Source: Variovorax paradoxus (GTDB lineage: Bacteria; Pseudomonadota; Gammaproteobacteria; Burkholderiales; Burkholderiaceae_C). From it: 64,000 nt of DNA. Positions 15,912 through 24,477 of the stretch are shown here, one piece after another. The DNA lies in the NCBI RefSeq assembly GCF_902712855.1, contig NZ_LR743507.1, forward strand, positions 1,474,001 through 1,538,000, read 5' to 3'. The position numbers were made by a program, and so were the translations under genes. The notes below the pieces were generated by a model. That model was not told where the DNA came from. It worked only from the letters and a program-made list of their open reading frames with translations, and searched no databases. The first letter of the stretch is position 1. Every line of letters begins with the position of its first letter.

Positions 15912-17601
15912 TCCTTCTTCCGCCACAACCATCGACCCCGTCACGCTCGCCGTGCTGCGCGGCCGCCTCGAGCAGGTGGCCGACGAGATGGACGCCACGC
16001 TCTACCGCAGCGCGTTCAATCCCATCATTGCCGAGGCGCACGACGCCTGCCACGGCCTGTATGACGCCTCCACCGGCGACACGCTGGTGCAGGGCAAGTC
16101 GGGCCTGCCGGTGTTCGTGGGCGCCATGGCCTTTGCGGTGCGCGCCACCGTGAAGGCGGCCGAGCCGCGCGGCGGCATGCGCGACGGCGACATCTGGATC
16201 AGCAACGATGCCTACGACGGCGGCACGCACGCCAACGACTTCAAGCTGGTGAAGCCCTTCTTTCGCAACGGCAAGCTGTACTGCCACATGGCCTCGGCCG
16301 CGCACTGGCACGACGTGGGCGGCGCGGTGCCCGGCAACTACAACCCCGCGGCCACCGAATGCTGGCAGGAGGCGGTGCAGATCCCGCCGGTGCGAATCGT
16401 GCGCGAGGGCGTGCTCGACCGCGACGTGCTCGCCATCCTGCAGGCCAACACCCGCCTGCCCGACAGCCTGTGGGGCGACCTGAACGGCCAGCTCGCCGCG
16501 CTGGAACTCGGCGCGAAGCGGCTGAACGGCCTGCTCGACGAATACGGCGACGACCTGGTGCTGAACGCGCTGGGCGAGCTGCGCGGCCGTGCATTGCGCC
16601 TGATGCGCTCGCACATCGCCTCGCTGCCCGACGGCCGCTACAGTTTCGAGGACGTGCTGGACAACGACGGCATCGTCAACGAGCCGCTGACCATCGCGCT
16701 CGACATGACGGTGGCCGGCGACCGGCTCACGCTCGACTTCTCGCGCACCTCCGCGCAGTGCGCAGGCCCGGTGAACATCTCGCGCGCCACTGCGGTGGCG
16801 GCCTGCTACGTGGCGCTCAAGCACCTGTTTCCGGACGTGCCTGCCAATGCCGGCGTGCTCGACGCGGTGGACTTCGTCATTCCCGACCGGCTGGTGATCA
16901 GCGCCGAGCGCCCGCGCCCGGTGGGCGGCTACACCGAGACCATCCTGCGCATGATCGACGTGATCTTCAGCGCCGCCGCGCAGGCCGACCCGACGCGCGC
17001 CGTGGCGCAGGCCTACGGCACCATCAACGCACTGTCGATCGCCGGCCACCGCAGCGACAAGGGCCGCGAAGGCCAGCGCTGGGTGATGTTCAGCTTCTTC
17101 GGCGGCGGCCATGGCGGCCACTCGGGTGGTGACGGGCTCGCGCACGGCAATGCGCCGATCTCGACCGCGACGATCCCGCCGCTGGAGATTCTGGAGGCCG
17201 CCTACCCGGTGCGCTTCACCGAATGGTCGCTGCGCGCCGGCTCCGGCGGCGACGGCCAGCACCGCGGCGGCCTGGGCGCCGTCTACGAGATCGAGCTGCT
17301 CGAGAAGGACGCCGAGGTGTTCGTCTTCGGCGAGCGCGGCACCTCGCCGCCCAAGGGCATTGCGGGCGGCGGCGACGGCGCGGTCAACGTCTTCAGCTAC
17401 GAGAACGCGGGCGAGTGGCACACGCCGCCCATGGTGTCGAAGATGCGCGGCATCACGCTGGCGCGCGGCGAGCGCGTGCGCCTGGAAACGCCCGGCGGCG
17501 GCGGCTGGGGCCCTGCCGCCGAGCGGCAGCCCGCGCAACGCGCGGCCGATGCGGCCATGGGCTATGTGAGCAGCGACACGACAAAGAAAGCATCCAAATG
17601 A
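15904..17601 (+). CDS. Hydantoinase B/oxoprolinase-family subunit (HyuB-like)
   Basis: A 565-residue HyuB-family protein. The start TIDPVTLAVLRGRLEQVADEMDATLYRSAFNPII is diagnostic. Also present are GDIWISNDAYDGGTHANDF, which carries the metal-binding region, and a Gly-rich C-terminus (RAGSGGDGQHRGGLGAVYEI and ERVRLETPGGGGWG). HyuA and HyuB together form ATP-dependent enzymes that open or carboxylate stable bonds: 5-oxoprolinase, N-methylhydantoinase, caprolactamase and acetone/acetophenone carboxylase. The gene overlaps its HyuA partner by 4 bases (ATGA). The reaction here is unknown. An ATP-driven opening of a cyclic amide or imide is one option and carboxylation of a ketone is another. Confidence 0.87.
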   Translation: MPDPSSATTIDPVTLAVLRGRLEQVADEMDATLYRSAFNPIIAEAHDACHGLYDASTGDTLVQGKSGLPVFVGAMAFAVRATVKAAEPRGGMRDGDIWISNDAYDGGTHANDFKLVKPFFRNGKLYCHMASAAHWHDVGGAVPGNYNPAATECWQEAVQIPPVRIVREGVLDRDVLAILQANTRLPDSLWGDLNGQLAALELGAKRLNGLLDEYGDDLVLNALGELRGRALRLMRSHIASLPDGRYSFEDVLDNDGIVNEPLTIALDMTVAGDRLTLDFSRTSAQCAGPVNISRATAVAACYVALKHLFPDVPANAGVLDAVDFVIPDRLVISAERPRPVGGYTETILRMIDVIFSAAAQADPTRAVAQAYGTINALSIAGHRSDKGREGQRWVMFSFFGGGHGGHSGGDGLAHGNAPISTATIPPLEILEAAYPVRFTEWSLRAGSGGDGQHRGGLGAVYEIELLEKDAEVFVFGERGTSPPKGIAGGGDGAVNVFSYENAGEWHTPPMVSKMRGITLARGERVRLETPGGGGWGPAAERQPAQRAADAAMGYVSSDTTKKASK

Positions 17602-19652
17602 CTTCCCCTGGTAACTCCCTTGTCGTCGGCGTCGATGTCGGCGGCACCTTCACCGACCTCTTCGTGCTCGACGAAGCCAACGGCAGCGCGCGCATCGTCA
17701 AGGTGCCTTCCACGCGCGGCGAGGAAGCGCGCGGCTTCATGAACGGCGTGGCGCGCGTGGCGGATTCCGCCGCGGCCATCGCCACCATCGTGCACGGCAC
17801 CACCGTCGGCACCAACGCGCTGCTCGAGCGCAAGGTGGCGCGCACCGGCATCATCACCACGCGCGGCTTTCGCGACGTGCTCGAGATGCGCCGCCGCGAC
17901 CGCCCGCAGACCTGGGGCCTGCGCGGCAGCTTCCTGCCCGTGGTGCCGCGCGACCTGCGCCGCGAGGTCGACGAGCGCGTGCTGGCCGACGGCACGCTGC
18001 ACACCGCGGTCGACCTCGAACAGGTGCGCGCCGAGGCGCGCTCGCTGCTCGAAGCCGGCTGCGAGGCGGTGTGCGTGTTCTTCATCAACACCTACGCCAA
18101 CCCAGAGAACGAGCGCCTGGCCGTGGCCGCGGTGCGCGAACTCTGGCCCAACCCGCACGTGACTTCGGCCAGCGAGGTGTTGCCCGAGATCCGCGAGTTC
18201 GAGCGCTGCTCGACCGCCACGCTCAACGCGGCGCTGCAGCCGGTGGTGGGCAGCTATCTAGGCCGGCTCGAATCGGATCTGCGTGCGCAGGGCTTCGGCG
18301 GCGAGCTGCTGGTGGTGCAGAGCAACGGCGGCGTGATGTCGCGCCAGACCGCGAGCGACCTGCCGGTGCGCACGGCGCTGTCGGGCCCGGCGGCCGGCGT
18401 GATCGCCTGCGCGGCGATCGCGCGGGCGGCGGGCTTTCCGAATGCGATCACCGGCGACATGGGCGGCACCTCCTTCGACGTGTCGCTGGTGGCGAACGGC
18501 GAGGCGGCACTGGCCGCGCAGACCGCCATCGAGTTCGGCATGGTGATCCGCTCGCCGATGATCCAGATCGAGACCATCGGCGCCGGCGGCGGCTCCATCG
18601 CCTCGGTGGATGCGAGCGGCATGCTGCAGGTCGGCCCCGAGTCGGCGGGCAGCGTGCCCGGCCCGGCCTGCTACGGCCGCGGCAACATGCGCCCGACCGT
18701 GACCGATGCCAACGTGCTGCTGGGCCGCATCGCGGCGGACCGTCCGCTGGGCGGCGGGCTGCTCGCGGCGCTCGACGCGCAGAAGTCGCGCCAGGCCATC
18801 GAGGAACACGTCGCGCGCCCGCTGGGCCTCGACGTGCATGCCGCTGCCGAGGCGATCCTCACGGTGGCGAACGCGCGCATGGCGGGCGCCATTCGGCTCG
18901 TGTCGATCGAGCGCGGGCACGATCCGCGCCGCTTCGCCTACATGCCCTTCGGCGGCGGCGGCGCACTGCATGTGTGCGCGATGATGCGCGAGGTGGGCGT
19001 GGCCACCGGCATCGTGCCGCGCTATCCGGGCGTGACCTCGGCGCTGGGCTGCGTCATTGCGGACATGCGCCACGACGCGGTGCAGACCATCAACAAGCCG
19101 CTGGCCGACCTCGACGTGGCCGACCTGCAGCACCGCATCGACGAGCTGGCCGCGAGCTGCCAGCAGCGGCTCGATTCGTCGGGCGTGCGCTTCGACGAAG
19201 TGCGCGAAGTCGTTGCGCTCGACATGCTCTACGCCGGCCAGACGCACACGCTGCCGGTGGTGCTGGCCGATGCGGGCACGAAGCCGCTCACGACCGCGAC
19301 CATCCGCGCCGCCTTCGAAGCCGCGTACACCGCTGCGTTCGGCCGTGTGCTCGACGGCATCGCGATCCGCGTGATGAACCTGCGCTACGCGCGCATCGGC
19401 GTGCGGCCCAAGTTCGACCTGAAGGTGCTGGCGCCCGAAGGCGAGGGCAGCACCGCGCCGCTGGGCACGCAGCGGGTGTTCCATCACGGCCAGTGGCACG
19501 ACGCGGTGCGCTACGCGCGCCTAGAACTGCCGGTGGCCGCGCGCATCGACGGCCCCGCCATCCTCGAGCAGGCCGACACCACCGTGTGGCTCGAACCCGG
19601 CTTCCATGCCGAGGTCGATGCACACGGCAACCTGCTGGTGAGGCCGTCATGA
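17598..19652 (+). CDS. Hydantoinase A/oxoprolinase-family subunit (HyuA-like)
   Basis: A 684-residue HyuA-family ATPase subunit. The ATP-binding start GVDVGGTFTDLFVLDE belongs to the Hsp70/actin-like fold. STTVGTNALLERK-type sequence (HGTTVGTNALLERKVART) follows, then NGGVMSR, LSGPAAGVIACA, GDMGGTSFDVSLV and the C-terminal hydantoinase-A domain. It ends with ARIDGPAILEQADTTVWLEPG, which is common to the family. Length matches single-function HyuA rather than fused oxoprolinase (about 1,280 residues). ATG at 17598 overlaps the HyuB stop. The B-then-A gene order is less common than A-then-B but known. It works as a complex with HyuB in the cytoplasm. Confidence 0.88.
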   Translation: MTSPGNSLVVGVDVGGTFTDLFVLDEANGSARIVKVPSTRGEEARGFMNGVARVADSAAAIATIVHGTTVGTNALLERKVARTGIITTRGFRDVLEMRRRDRPQTWGLRGSFLPVVPRDLRREVDERVLADGTLHTAVDLEQVRAEARSLLEAGCEAVCVFFINTYANPENERLAVAAVRELWPNPHVTSASEVLPEIREFERCSTATLNAALQPVVGSYLGRLESDLRAQGFGGELLVVQSNGGVMSRQTASDLPVRTALSGPAAGVIACAAIARAAGFPNAITGDMGGTSFDVSLVANGEAALAAQTAIEFGMVIRSPMIQIETIGAGGGSIASVDASGMLQVGPESAGSVPGPACYGRGNMRPTVTDANVLLGRIAADRPLGGGLLAALDAQKSRQAIEEHVARPLGLDVHAAAEAILTVANARMAGAIRLVSIERGHDPRRFAYMPFGGGGALHVCAMMREVGVATGIVPRYPGVTSALGCVIADMRHDAVQTINKPLADLDVADLQHRIDELAASCQQRLDSSGVRFDEVREVVALDMLYAGQTHTLPVVLADAGTKPLTTATIRAAFEAAYTAAFGRVLDGIAIRVMNLRYARIGVRPKFDLKVLAPEGEGSTAPLGTQRVFHHGQWHDAVRYARLELPVAARIDGPAILEQADTTVWLEPGFHAEVDAHGNLLVRPS

Positions 19653-20263
19653 GCGCGGGCACCAAGATCGTCCCGGCGAAGACGGCGCTGGTCGTCATCG
19701 ACCTGCAGAACGACTTTCTCGATGCCAAGGGCGCGTATGCGCGCGGTGGCGACACCAACCCGCCCGCGCTGCTGCTGCCTGAGCGCGTGGCCGCCGTGGC
19801 GCGCGCGCTGAAGGCGAGCGGCGGACTGGTGGTGGCGAGCCAGTTCACGCTGTGGCCCGACGCGAAGGGCGAGCCGATGGTCTCGCCGCACCTGAAGGCG
19901 CTGCGCCCGTACCTGGCCAAGGGCGACTTCGCGCCCGGCAGCTGGGGCCAGGCGAACGTCGATGCGCTCGCGGGGCTGGTCGACGTCACGGTCAGCAAGG
20001 TGGCGTACTCGGCCTTCTTCAACACGCAGCTCGACTGGGTGCTGCGCCGCGCGGGCATCGACACCGTGGCGGTGTGCGGCATCGTCACCAACGGCGGCGT
20101 GGCCAGCACGGTGCGCGACGCGCACATGCGCGACTACCGCACACTGGTGCTGGGCGACGGCTGTGCGGCCTTCGGCGAGGAGCGGCACAACACCTCGCTG
20201 GCCGACATGCGCAACGTGGCCGAGGTCACGGACTGCGCGCCCTTCATCGCATCTCTGGCATGA
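19649..20263 (+). CDS. Isochorismatase-fold protein lacking the nucleophilic cysteine
   Basis: A 204-residue isochorismatase/cysteine-hydrolase-superfamily protein. Asp18 (VVIDLQNDF) and Lys117 (SKVAYSAFF) of the Asp-Lys-Cys triad are present. In the loop that carries the nucleophile (xxTxxCV in nicotinamidase and RutB) it reads CGIVTNGGVAST, so the cysteine position is Gly150. Cys143 lies seven residues earlier and is not the usual nucleophile. PhzD, a true isochorismatase, and YecD-type proteins also have glycine there, whereas amidases need cysteine. An amidase call would therefore be unsafe. Acid-base hydrolysis (vinyl-ether-like) or another reaction is more likely. It overlaps HyuA and the FAD gene by four bases on each side. 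Confidence 0.82.
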   Translation: MSAGTKIVPAKTALVVIDLQNDFLDAKGAYARGGDTNPPALLLPERVAAVARALKASGGLVVASQFTLWPDAKGEPMVSPHLKALRPYLAKGDFAPGSWGQANVDALAGLVDVTVSKVAYSAFFNTQLDWVLRRAGIDTVAVCGIVTNGGVASTVRDAHMRDYRTLVLGDGCAAFGEERHNTSLADMRNVAEVTDCAPFIASLA

Positions 20264-21696
20264 CCGCACCAGCCAGAACCGTCCGGCGCGCCGACGCGGT
20301 CGACGCCGAGGTGTACACGGCCGTGGCCATCGTCGGCGGCGGGGCCAGCGGCCTCACGGCGGCGCTGATGCTGGCCGACGCGGGCATCGATTGCGTGGTG
20401 CTCGAACGCGACGCGCTGCCGAGCGGCTCGACGGCGCTGTCTTCCGGCTTCATTCCCGCACCCGGCACGCGCGTGCAGCGCGCGCACGGCGTGGCGGACG
20501 ACAGCGCCGCGCGCTTTGCCGCCGACATCCAGGCCAAGGCGCACGGCCGCGCGGCGCCCGCGCTGGTGGAGGCCTATGCGAAAGCCATCGGCCCGGCGCT
20601 CGACGCGCTGCAGGAGCGGCACGGGCTGCAATGGATGCTGCTCGACGGCTTTCTCTACCCCGGCCACAGCGTGCACCGCATGCACGCGCTGCCGCAGAAG
20701 ACCGGCGCCGCGCTGATGGCCGCGCTGCAGGCGGCCGCGGAAGCCGCGGGCATTCCGGTGCTGACGCAGGCCGTGGTCGACACGCTGGTGCTCGATGCGG
20801 GCGACAGGGTGGTCGGCATCGACTACCTGCGCCCCGACGGCACGCGCGAATCGCTGGGCTGCGACGCGCTGCTGCTGGCGTGCAACGGCTTCGGCGGCAA
20901 CGCGGACATGGTGCGCGCGTTGCTGCCCGAGATGGCCGAGGCCACCTTCGGCGGGCACGTGGGCAACGACGGCAGCGCCATTCTCTGGGGCGAGTCGCTG
21001 GGCGCGCGGCTGCGCGACCTGGGCGGCTACCAGGGGCACGGCTCGTGGGTCACGCCGCAGGGCGCGCTGATGTCGTGGGCCGTGATGATGGAAGGCGGCG
21101 TGCAGATCAACGCCGAAGGCCGGCGCTTCCACGACGAGACGCAGGGCTACTCCGAAGCCGCGGTGCATGTGCTGGCGCAGCCGGGCGGCATCGCGTGGAA
21201 CGTGTTCGACACGCCGCTTCTCGCGCTCGCGCGCGGCTTTCCCGATTTCTGCGAGGCCGAGGCGGCCGGCGCGCTGCGCCGCTGCGACTCGGTGGCCGCG
21301 CTGGCGGACTGCATCGGCTGCGATGCCGCGGTGCTGCAGGCCACGCTCGATGCGATACACGGCAGCGCACCCGCACCCGCACCCACAGCCGCGCCCGCAG
21401 CCGATGGCCGCGTGTTCGCGCGCGGCCTCGAGGCGCCGTATTTCGCCGTCAAGGTGACCGGCGCGCTGTTCCACACCCAGGGCGGCCTCGACACCGCACC
21501 CGACATGCGCGTGCTGCGCCAGGACGGCACGCCCCTGCCCAACCTGCTCGCCGCGGGCGGCGCGGCCGGCGGCGTGTCGGGCGACGCGGTGTGGGGCTAT
21601 CTCTCCGGCAACGGCCTGCTGAGCGCCGTGGCCGGCGGCTACATCGCGGCGCACACCGCTGCCGCGCTCGTTCAACACAAGGAGGCGTCCGCATGA
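20260..21696 (+). CDS. FAD-dependent oxidoreductase, FrdA/3-ketosteroid dehydrogenase-like
   Basis: A 478-residue flavoprotein with an N-terminal dinucleotide motif AIVGGGASGLTAALMLADAG and a C-terminal FAD_binding_2 closure (TQGGLDTAPDMRVLRQDG, LLAAGGAAGGVSGDAVWGY, SGNGLL). This is the fumarate reductase flavoprotein/KstD/tricarballylate dehydrogenase superfamily, which adds or removes hydrogens across a C-C bond next to a carbonyl. It is cytoplasmic with no signal peptide. A repetitive Ala-Pro linker (APAPAPTAAPAA) lies near residue 370. It overlaps both neighbours. In the operon it could desaturate or reduce a carboxylic-acid intermediate before the aconitase-type hydration; the order of steps is conjecture. 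Confidence 0.82.
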   Translation: MTAPARTVRRADAVDAEVYTAVAIVGGGASGLTAALMLADAGIDCVVLERDALPSGSTALSSGFIPAPGTRVQRAHGVADDSAARFAADIQAKAHGRAAPALVEAYAKAIGPALDALQERHGLQWMLLDGFLYPGHSVHRMHALPQKTGAALMAALQAAAEAAGIPVLTQAVVDTLVLDAGDRVVGIDYLRPDGTRESLGCDALLLACNGFGGNADMVRALLPEMAEATFGGHVGNDGSAILWGESLGARLRDLGGYQGHGSWVTPQGALMSWAVMMEGGVQINAEGRRFHDETQGYSEAAVHVLAQPGGIAWNVFDTPLLALARGFPDFCEAEAAGALRRCDSVAALADCIGCDAAVLQATLDAIHGSAPAPAPTAAPAADGRVFARGLEAPYFAVKVTGALFHTQGGLDTAPDMRVLRQDGTPLPNLLAAGGAAGGVSGDAVWGYLSGNGLLSAVAGGYIAAHTAAALVQHKEASA

Positions 21697-22556
21697 CGAC
21701 CCACAACTTCAAGACCCGTCTCGCGCGCAACGACATCGTGCTGGCGCCCGGCGTGTACGACGCGCTGAGCGCGCTGGTGGCCGAGCAGGCCGGCTTCGAG
21801 GCGCTGTACCTGTCGGGTGCATCCATCGCCTACACCCGGCTCGGGCGTTCCGACGTGGGCCTGACCACTTTCACCGAGGTGGCCGACACGCTCGCGCGCA
21901 TCACCGAGCGGGTGAAACTGCCGGTGATCGTCGATGCCGACACCGGCTTCGGCAATGCGCTGAACACGCAGCGCACCGTGCGCGGCTTCGAACGCGCGGG
22001 CGCCGCCATGGTGCAGATCGAGGACCAGACCTTTCCCAAGCGCTGCGGCCATCTCGACGGCAAGGCCGTGGTGCCGGTGCGCGAAATGGTCGGCAAGCTG
22101 AAGGCCGCGCTCGATGCGCGCGCGTCGGCCGACACGCTGATCCTCGCGCGCACCGACGCGGTGGCGGTCGAAGGACTCGATGCCGCTCTCGACCGCGCCG
22201 AGGCGTACCTCGAATGCGGCGTGGATGCGCTCTTCATCGAGGCGCTGCGCTCGCCCGAGCAGATGGACGCCGCCTGCAGCCGCTTTGCGCACCGCGTGCC
22301 GCTGCTCGCCAACATGGTCGAAGGCGGCAAGACGCCGATCCAGGATGCGGACGCGCTGCAGAAGCACGGCTTTCGCATCGCCATCTTCCCGGGCGGCACG
22401 GCGCGCGCGGTGGTGCACACGCTCAAGGGCTACTACGCGAGCCTGCACCAGCACCGCACCACGCAGCCGTGGCGCGCGCAGATGCTGGACTTCGATGCGC
22501 TCAACGAAGTGATCGGCACGCCGGAACTGATGCGCACCGGCCAGAAGTACGACTGA
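21693..22556 (+). CDS. Isocitrate lyase/PEP mutase-family lyase
   Basis: A 287-residue ICL/PEPM-superfamily enzyme. It shows PGVYDALSALVAEQAGFEALYLSG, the metal-binding DADTGFGNALN and the signature QTFPKRCGHLDGK with Cys118 (K-R-C-G-H), which marks C-C lyases (methylisocitrate, 2,3-dimethylmalate and oxaloacetate types). The likely reaction is retro-aldol cleavage of a 3-hydroxy-carboxylate to a keto acid such as pyruvate or glyoxylate plus a second acid. It is the last gene of the operon and overlaps the flavoprotein gene. Pairing with an aconitase-type dehydratase recalls the dmdAB/Dml steps of anaerobic nicotinate breakdown, but that identity is only a hypothesis. Confidence 0.85.
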   Translation: MTTHNFKTRLARNDIVLAPGVYDALSALVAEQAGFEALYLSGASIAYTRLGRSDVGLTTFTEVADTLARITERVKLPVIVDADTGFGNALNTQRTVRGFERAGAAMVQIEDQTFPKRCGHLDGKAVVPVREMVGKLKAALDARASADTLILARTDAVAVEGLDAALDRAEAYLECGVDALFIEALRSPEQMDAACSRFAHRVPLLANMVEGGKTPIQDADALQKHGFRIAIFPGGTARAVVHTLKGYYASLHQHRTTQPWRAQMLDFDALNEVIGTPELMRTGQKYD

Positions 22557-22570
22557 CGTGCGACGGTGCG

Positions 22571-23458
22571 TCAGCCCAGCACGCGCACCAGCTCGTCGTA
22601 CACCAGCCGCACGCGCGCGGGCACCGGCGCGCGCTGCGAGCGGTACACATGGATCGGCCAGGACTCCGGCGCCTCGGCCTGCAGCACCTCCACCAGCTCT
22701 CCCGCGGCGATCAGCGGCTCGGCCAGCGGCCCCGCGAGCTGACCGAAGCCCAGCCCTGCGCGCACGGCTGCGCACTCCGCATCGACGTCGTCGGTGATGA
22801 AGGCCGGCGCGGCGACAGGCATCTGCCTTCCCTTGCCGAAGAACCACGACCAGGGTCGGCCCGCGCTGCGGTCCAGCAGCGCGGTGAGCGGAAAGCCGGG
22901 CAGCGCCTCGAGGTTCTCCGGGATGCCGGTGCGCGCGATCAGCGCCGGCGCGGCCACCACGCGCAGCTGCATGCGGCCGACCGTGCGTGCGACGAAGCGC
23001 GCATCGCGGATCGGGCCTGCGCGCACGCCGATGTCGATCTGCTCGTCGACCACGTCGGCATGTTCCTCCGACAGCCGCAGGTCGAGCACCAGGCCCGGAT
23101 GCGCAGCCAGCATCGGGGCCAGCGCTTCGGGAATCAGCCGCCGGCCGTAGACATTCGGCGCGGTGACCCGCACCGTGCCCGCATGCTGCGAGAGCGCGCG
23201 CCGGTCGGTGCGGTGGAACAGCGCGTCGACCCCGCCCACCGCGGTGCGCGCGCGCTGCGCGAGCTGGCGGCCGAAGTCGGTGAGCTGCACGCCGCGGGTG
23301 CTGCGGTGGAACAGGGGCTCGCCCAGTTCTTCCTCGAGTTCCCGCACCGCGCGCGTCACGACCTGGGGCGAGACCGACAGGCGAACCGCGGCGTCGCGGA
23401 AGTTGGCGGCATCGGCGGCGGCACAGAACACGCGCAGGGCTTCGAGGCGGTTGGACAT
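22571..23458 (-). CDS. LysR-family transcriptional regulator
   Basis: A 295-residue LysR regulator. The N-terminal HTH (MSNRLEALRVFCAAADAANFRDAAVRLSVSPQVVTRAVRELEEELGEPLFHRSTRGVQLTDFG) is standard except that VSPQVVTRAVRELE replaces the usual QPAVSRQI core. The substrate-binding domain starts near residue 90 (GTVRVTAPNVYGRRLIPEAL). It is convergent with the long catabolic operon (14-base gap) and divergent from the SDR gene at 23581. The SDR is therefore the more likely target by the usual LysR layout. Confidence 0.87.
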   Translation of the reverse strand: MSNRLEALRVFCAAADAANFRDAAVRLSVSPQVVTRAVRELEEELGEPLFHRSTRGVQLTDFGRQLAQRARTAVGGVDALFHRTDRRALSQHAGTVRVTAPNVYGRRLIPEALAPMLAAHPGLVLDLRLSEEHADVVDEQIDIGVRAGPIRDARFVARTVGRMQLRVVAAPALIARTGIPENLEALPGFPLTALLDRSAGRPWSWFFGKGRQMPVAAPAFITDDVDAECAAVRAGLGFGQLAGPLAEPLIAAGELVEVLQAEAPESWPIHVYRSQRAPVPARVRLVYDELVRVLG

Positions 23459-23472
23459 TGGCTATTCCTGTT

Positions 23473-23486
23473 TTCGGAATTCTGAA
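23473..23486. promoter_or_regulatory. Imperfect palindrome in the LysR/SDR divergent gap
   Basis: TTCGGAATTCTGAA reads as an imperfect dyad around GAATTC and lies 15 bases upstream of the LysR start. It suits a LysR-type T-N11-A recognition element. No experimental link is implied. Confidence 0.35.
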
Positions 23487-23580
23487 GTCGTGAGAGTTTC
23501 ATTTACGGGAACGCGTGGATTTTCCACACTGCATGCACTTCTTCAACACACCGCGTTCAACCACCCCGAAAGGAAACTCC

Positions 23581-24339
23581 ATGACATCCGTTCAAGACAA
23601 CATCAAGGGCAAGGTCGCCATCGTCACCGGCGCCAGCAGCGGCATCGGCGAATCGACGGCGCGCCACCTGGCCGCCCGCGGCGCGAAGGTGGTGCTGGCC
23701 GCGCGCCGCACCGACCGCCTGGAGAAGCTGGTCGCCGAGATCCGCGAAGCCGGCGGCGAGGCCATTGCCGTGGCCACCGACGTGTCGAAGCGCGCCGACC
23801 TCGAGCAACTGGCGGCGGCCACCGTCGAGGCCTTCGGCCGCATCGACGTGCTGGTCAACAACGCGGGCGTGATGCCGCTGTCGCCCATCGAGAAGCTCAA
23901 GGTCGACGAGTGGGACCGCACCATCGACGTCAACATCAAGGGCGTTCTGTACGGCATTGCCGCGGTGCTGCCGCGCATGCAGGCGCAGGGCGGCGGCCAC
24001 ATCCTGAACGTGGCGTCGATCGCCGGCATCAAGGTGTTCACGCCCATCGGCACCGTGTACAGCGCCACCAAGCACGCGGTGCGCGCCATCTCCGAAGGGC
24101 TGCGCGTGGAAATGGGCAACACCGGCATTCGCGTGACCGTGGTCTCGCCCGGCGCGGTGGAGTCGGAACTGAAGTTCGGCAGCAGCGACGCCGAGAGCGC
24201 GGCCGGCGTGAAGGCCTTCTACGACGCCAACCAGATTCCGTCGGACGCGATCGCCCGCGCGGTGGTCTATGCGGTCGAGCAACCGGCGAACGTTGACATC
24301 AACGAAGTGGTCGTGCGGCCGGTGTCGCAGGAGTTCTGA
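23581..24339 (+). CDS. SDR-family NAD(P)-dependent oxidoreductase
   Basis: A 252-residue classical SDR. TGASSGIGES is the cofactor motif, VLVNNAGVMPLSP follows, and the catalytic residues are Ser (NVASIAG) and Tyr/Lys (VYSATKHAVRAISEGLR). An Arg pair after TGAS (LAARRTDRL) suggests NADP preference. The start at 23581 follows CGAAAGGAAACTCC, a good ribosome site; an earlier start at 23515 would add a non-conserved leader. It is monocistronic and divergent from the LysR gene. The family includes YdfG-like serine/3-hydroxypropionate dehydrogenases and clavulanate-type reductases. The substrate is unknown. Confidence 0.85.
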   Translation: MTSVQDNIKGKVAIVTGASSGIGESTARHLAARGAKVVLAARRTDRLEKLVAEIREAGGEAIAVATDVSKRADLEQLAAATVEAFGRIDVLVNNAGVMPLSPIEKLKVDEWDRTIDVNIKGVLYGIAAVLPRMQAQGGGHILNVASIAGIKVFTPIGTVYSATKHAVRAISEGLRVEMGNTGIRVTVVSPGAVESELKFGSSDAESAAGVKAFYDANQIPSDAIARAVVYAVEQPANVDINEVVVRPVSQEF

Positions 24340-24340
24340 C

Positions 24341-24370
24341 CGGCAAGGAGCCGGATGCGGCCCCTTGCCG
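24341..24370 (+). terminator. Hairpin after the SDR gene, possible terminator
   Basis: CGGCAAGG (24341-24348) pairs with CCTTGCCG (24363-24370) immediately after the SDR stop. There is no U-run, so intrinsic termination would be weak. Confidence 0.45.
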
Positions 24371-24446
24371 CGTCCGGCCGGTTCAATTAACCTTCAATAA
24401 CTAAAGGACTTTGAAAGCCAAAAGCGCGAAGCTTCTGCAAAAATAG

Positions 24447-24460
24447 AACGACCGTTCGTT
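24447..24460. promoter_or_regulatory. Probable TetR operator
   Basis: AACGACCGTTCGTT is a dyad (ACGA/TCGT arms around CCGT) 17 bases upstream of the TetR gene start. It matches the style of autoregulatory operators in fatty-acid TetR systems. Confidence 0.6.
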
Positions 24461-24477
24461 TTATTCGGAGCTCCACG

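Noticed and set aside
19649..20263. Annotation as nicotinamidase or ureidoacrylate amidase
   Set aside because: The nucleophilic cysteine position is glycine, so an amidase name would be misleading.
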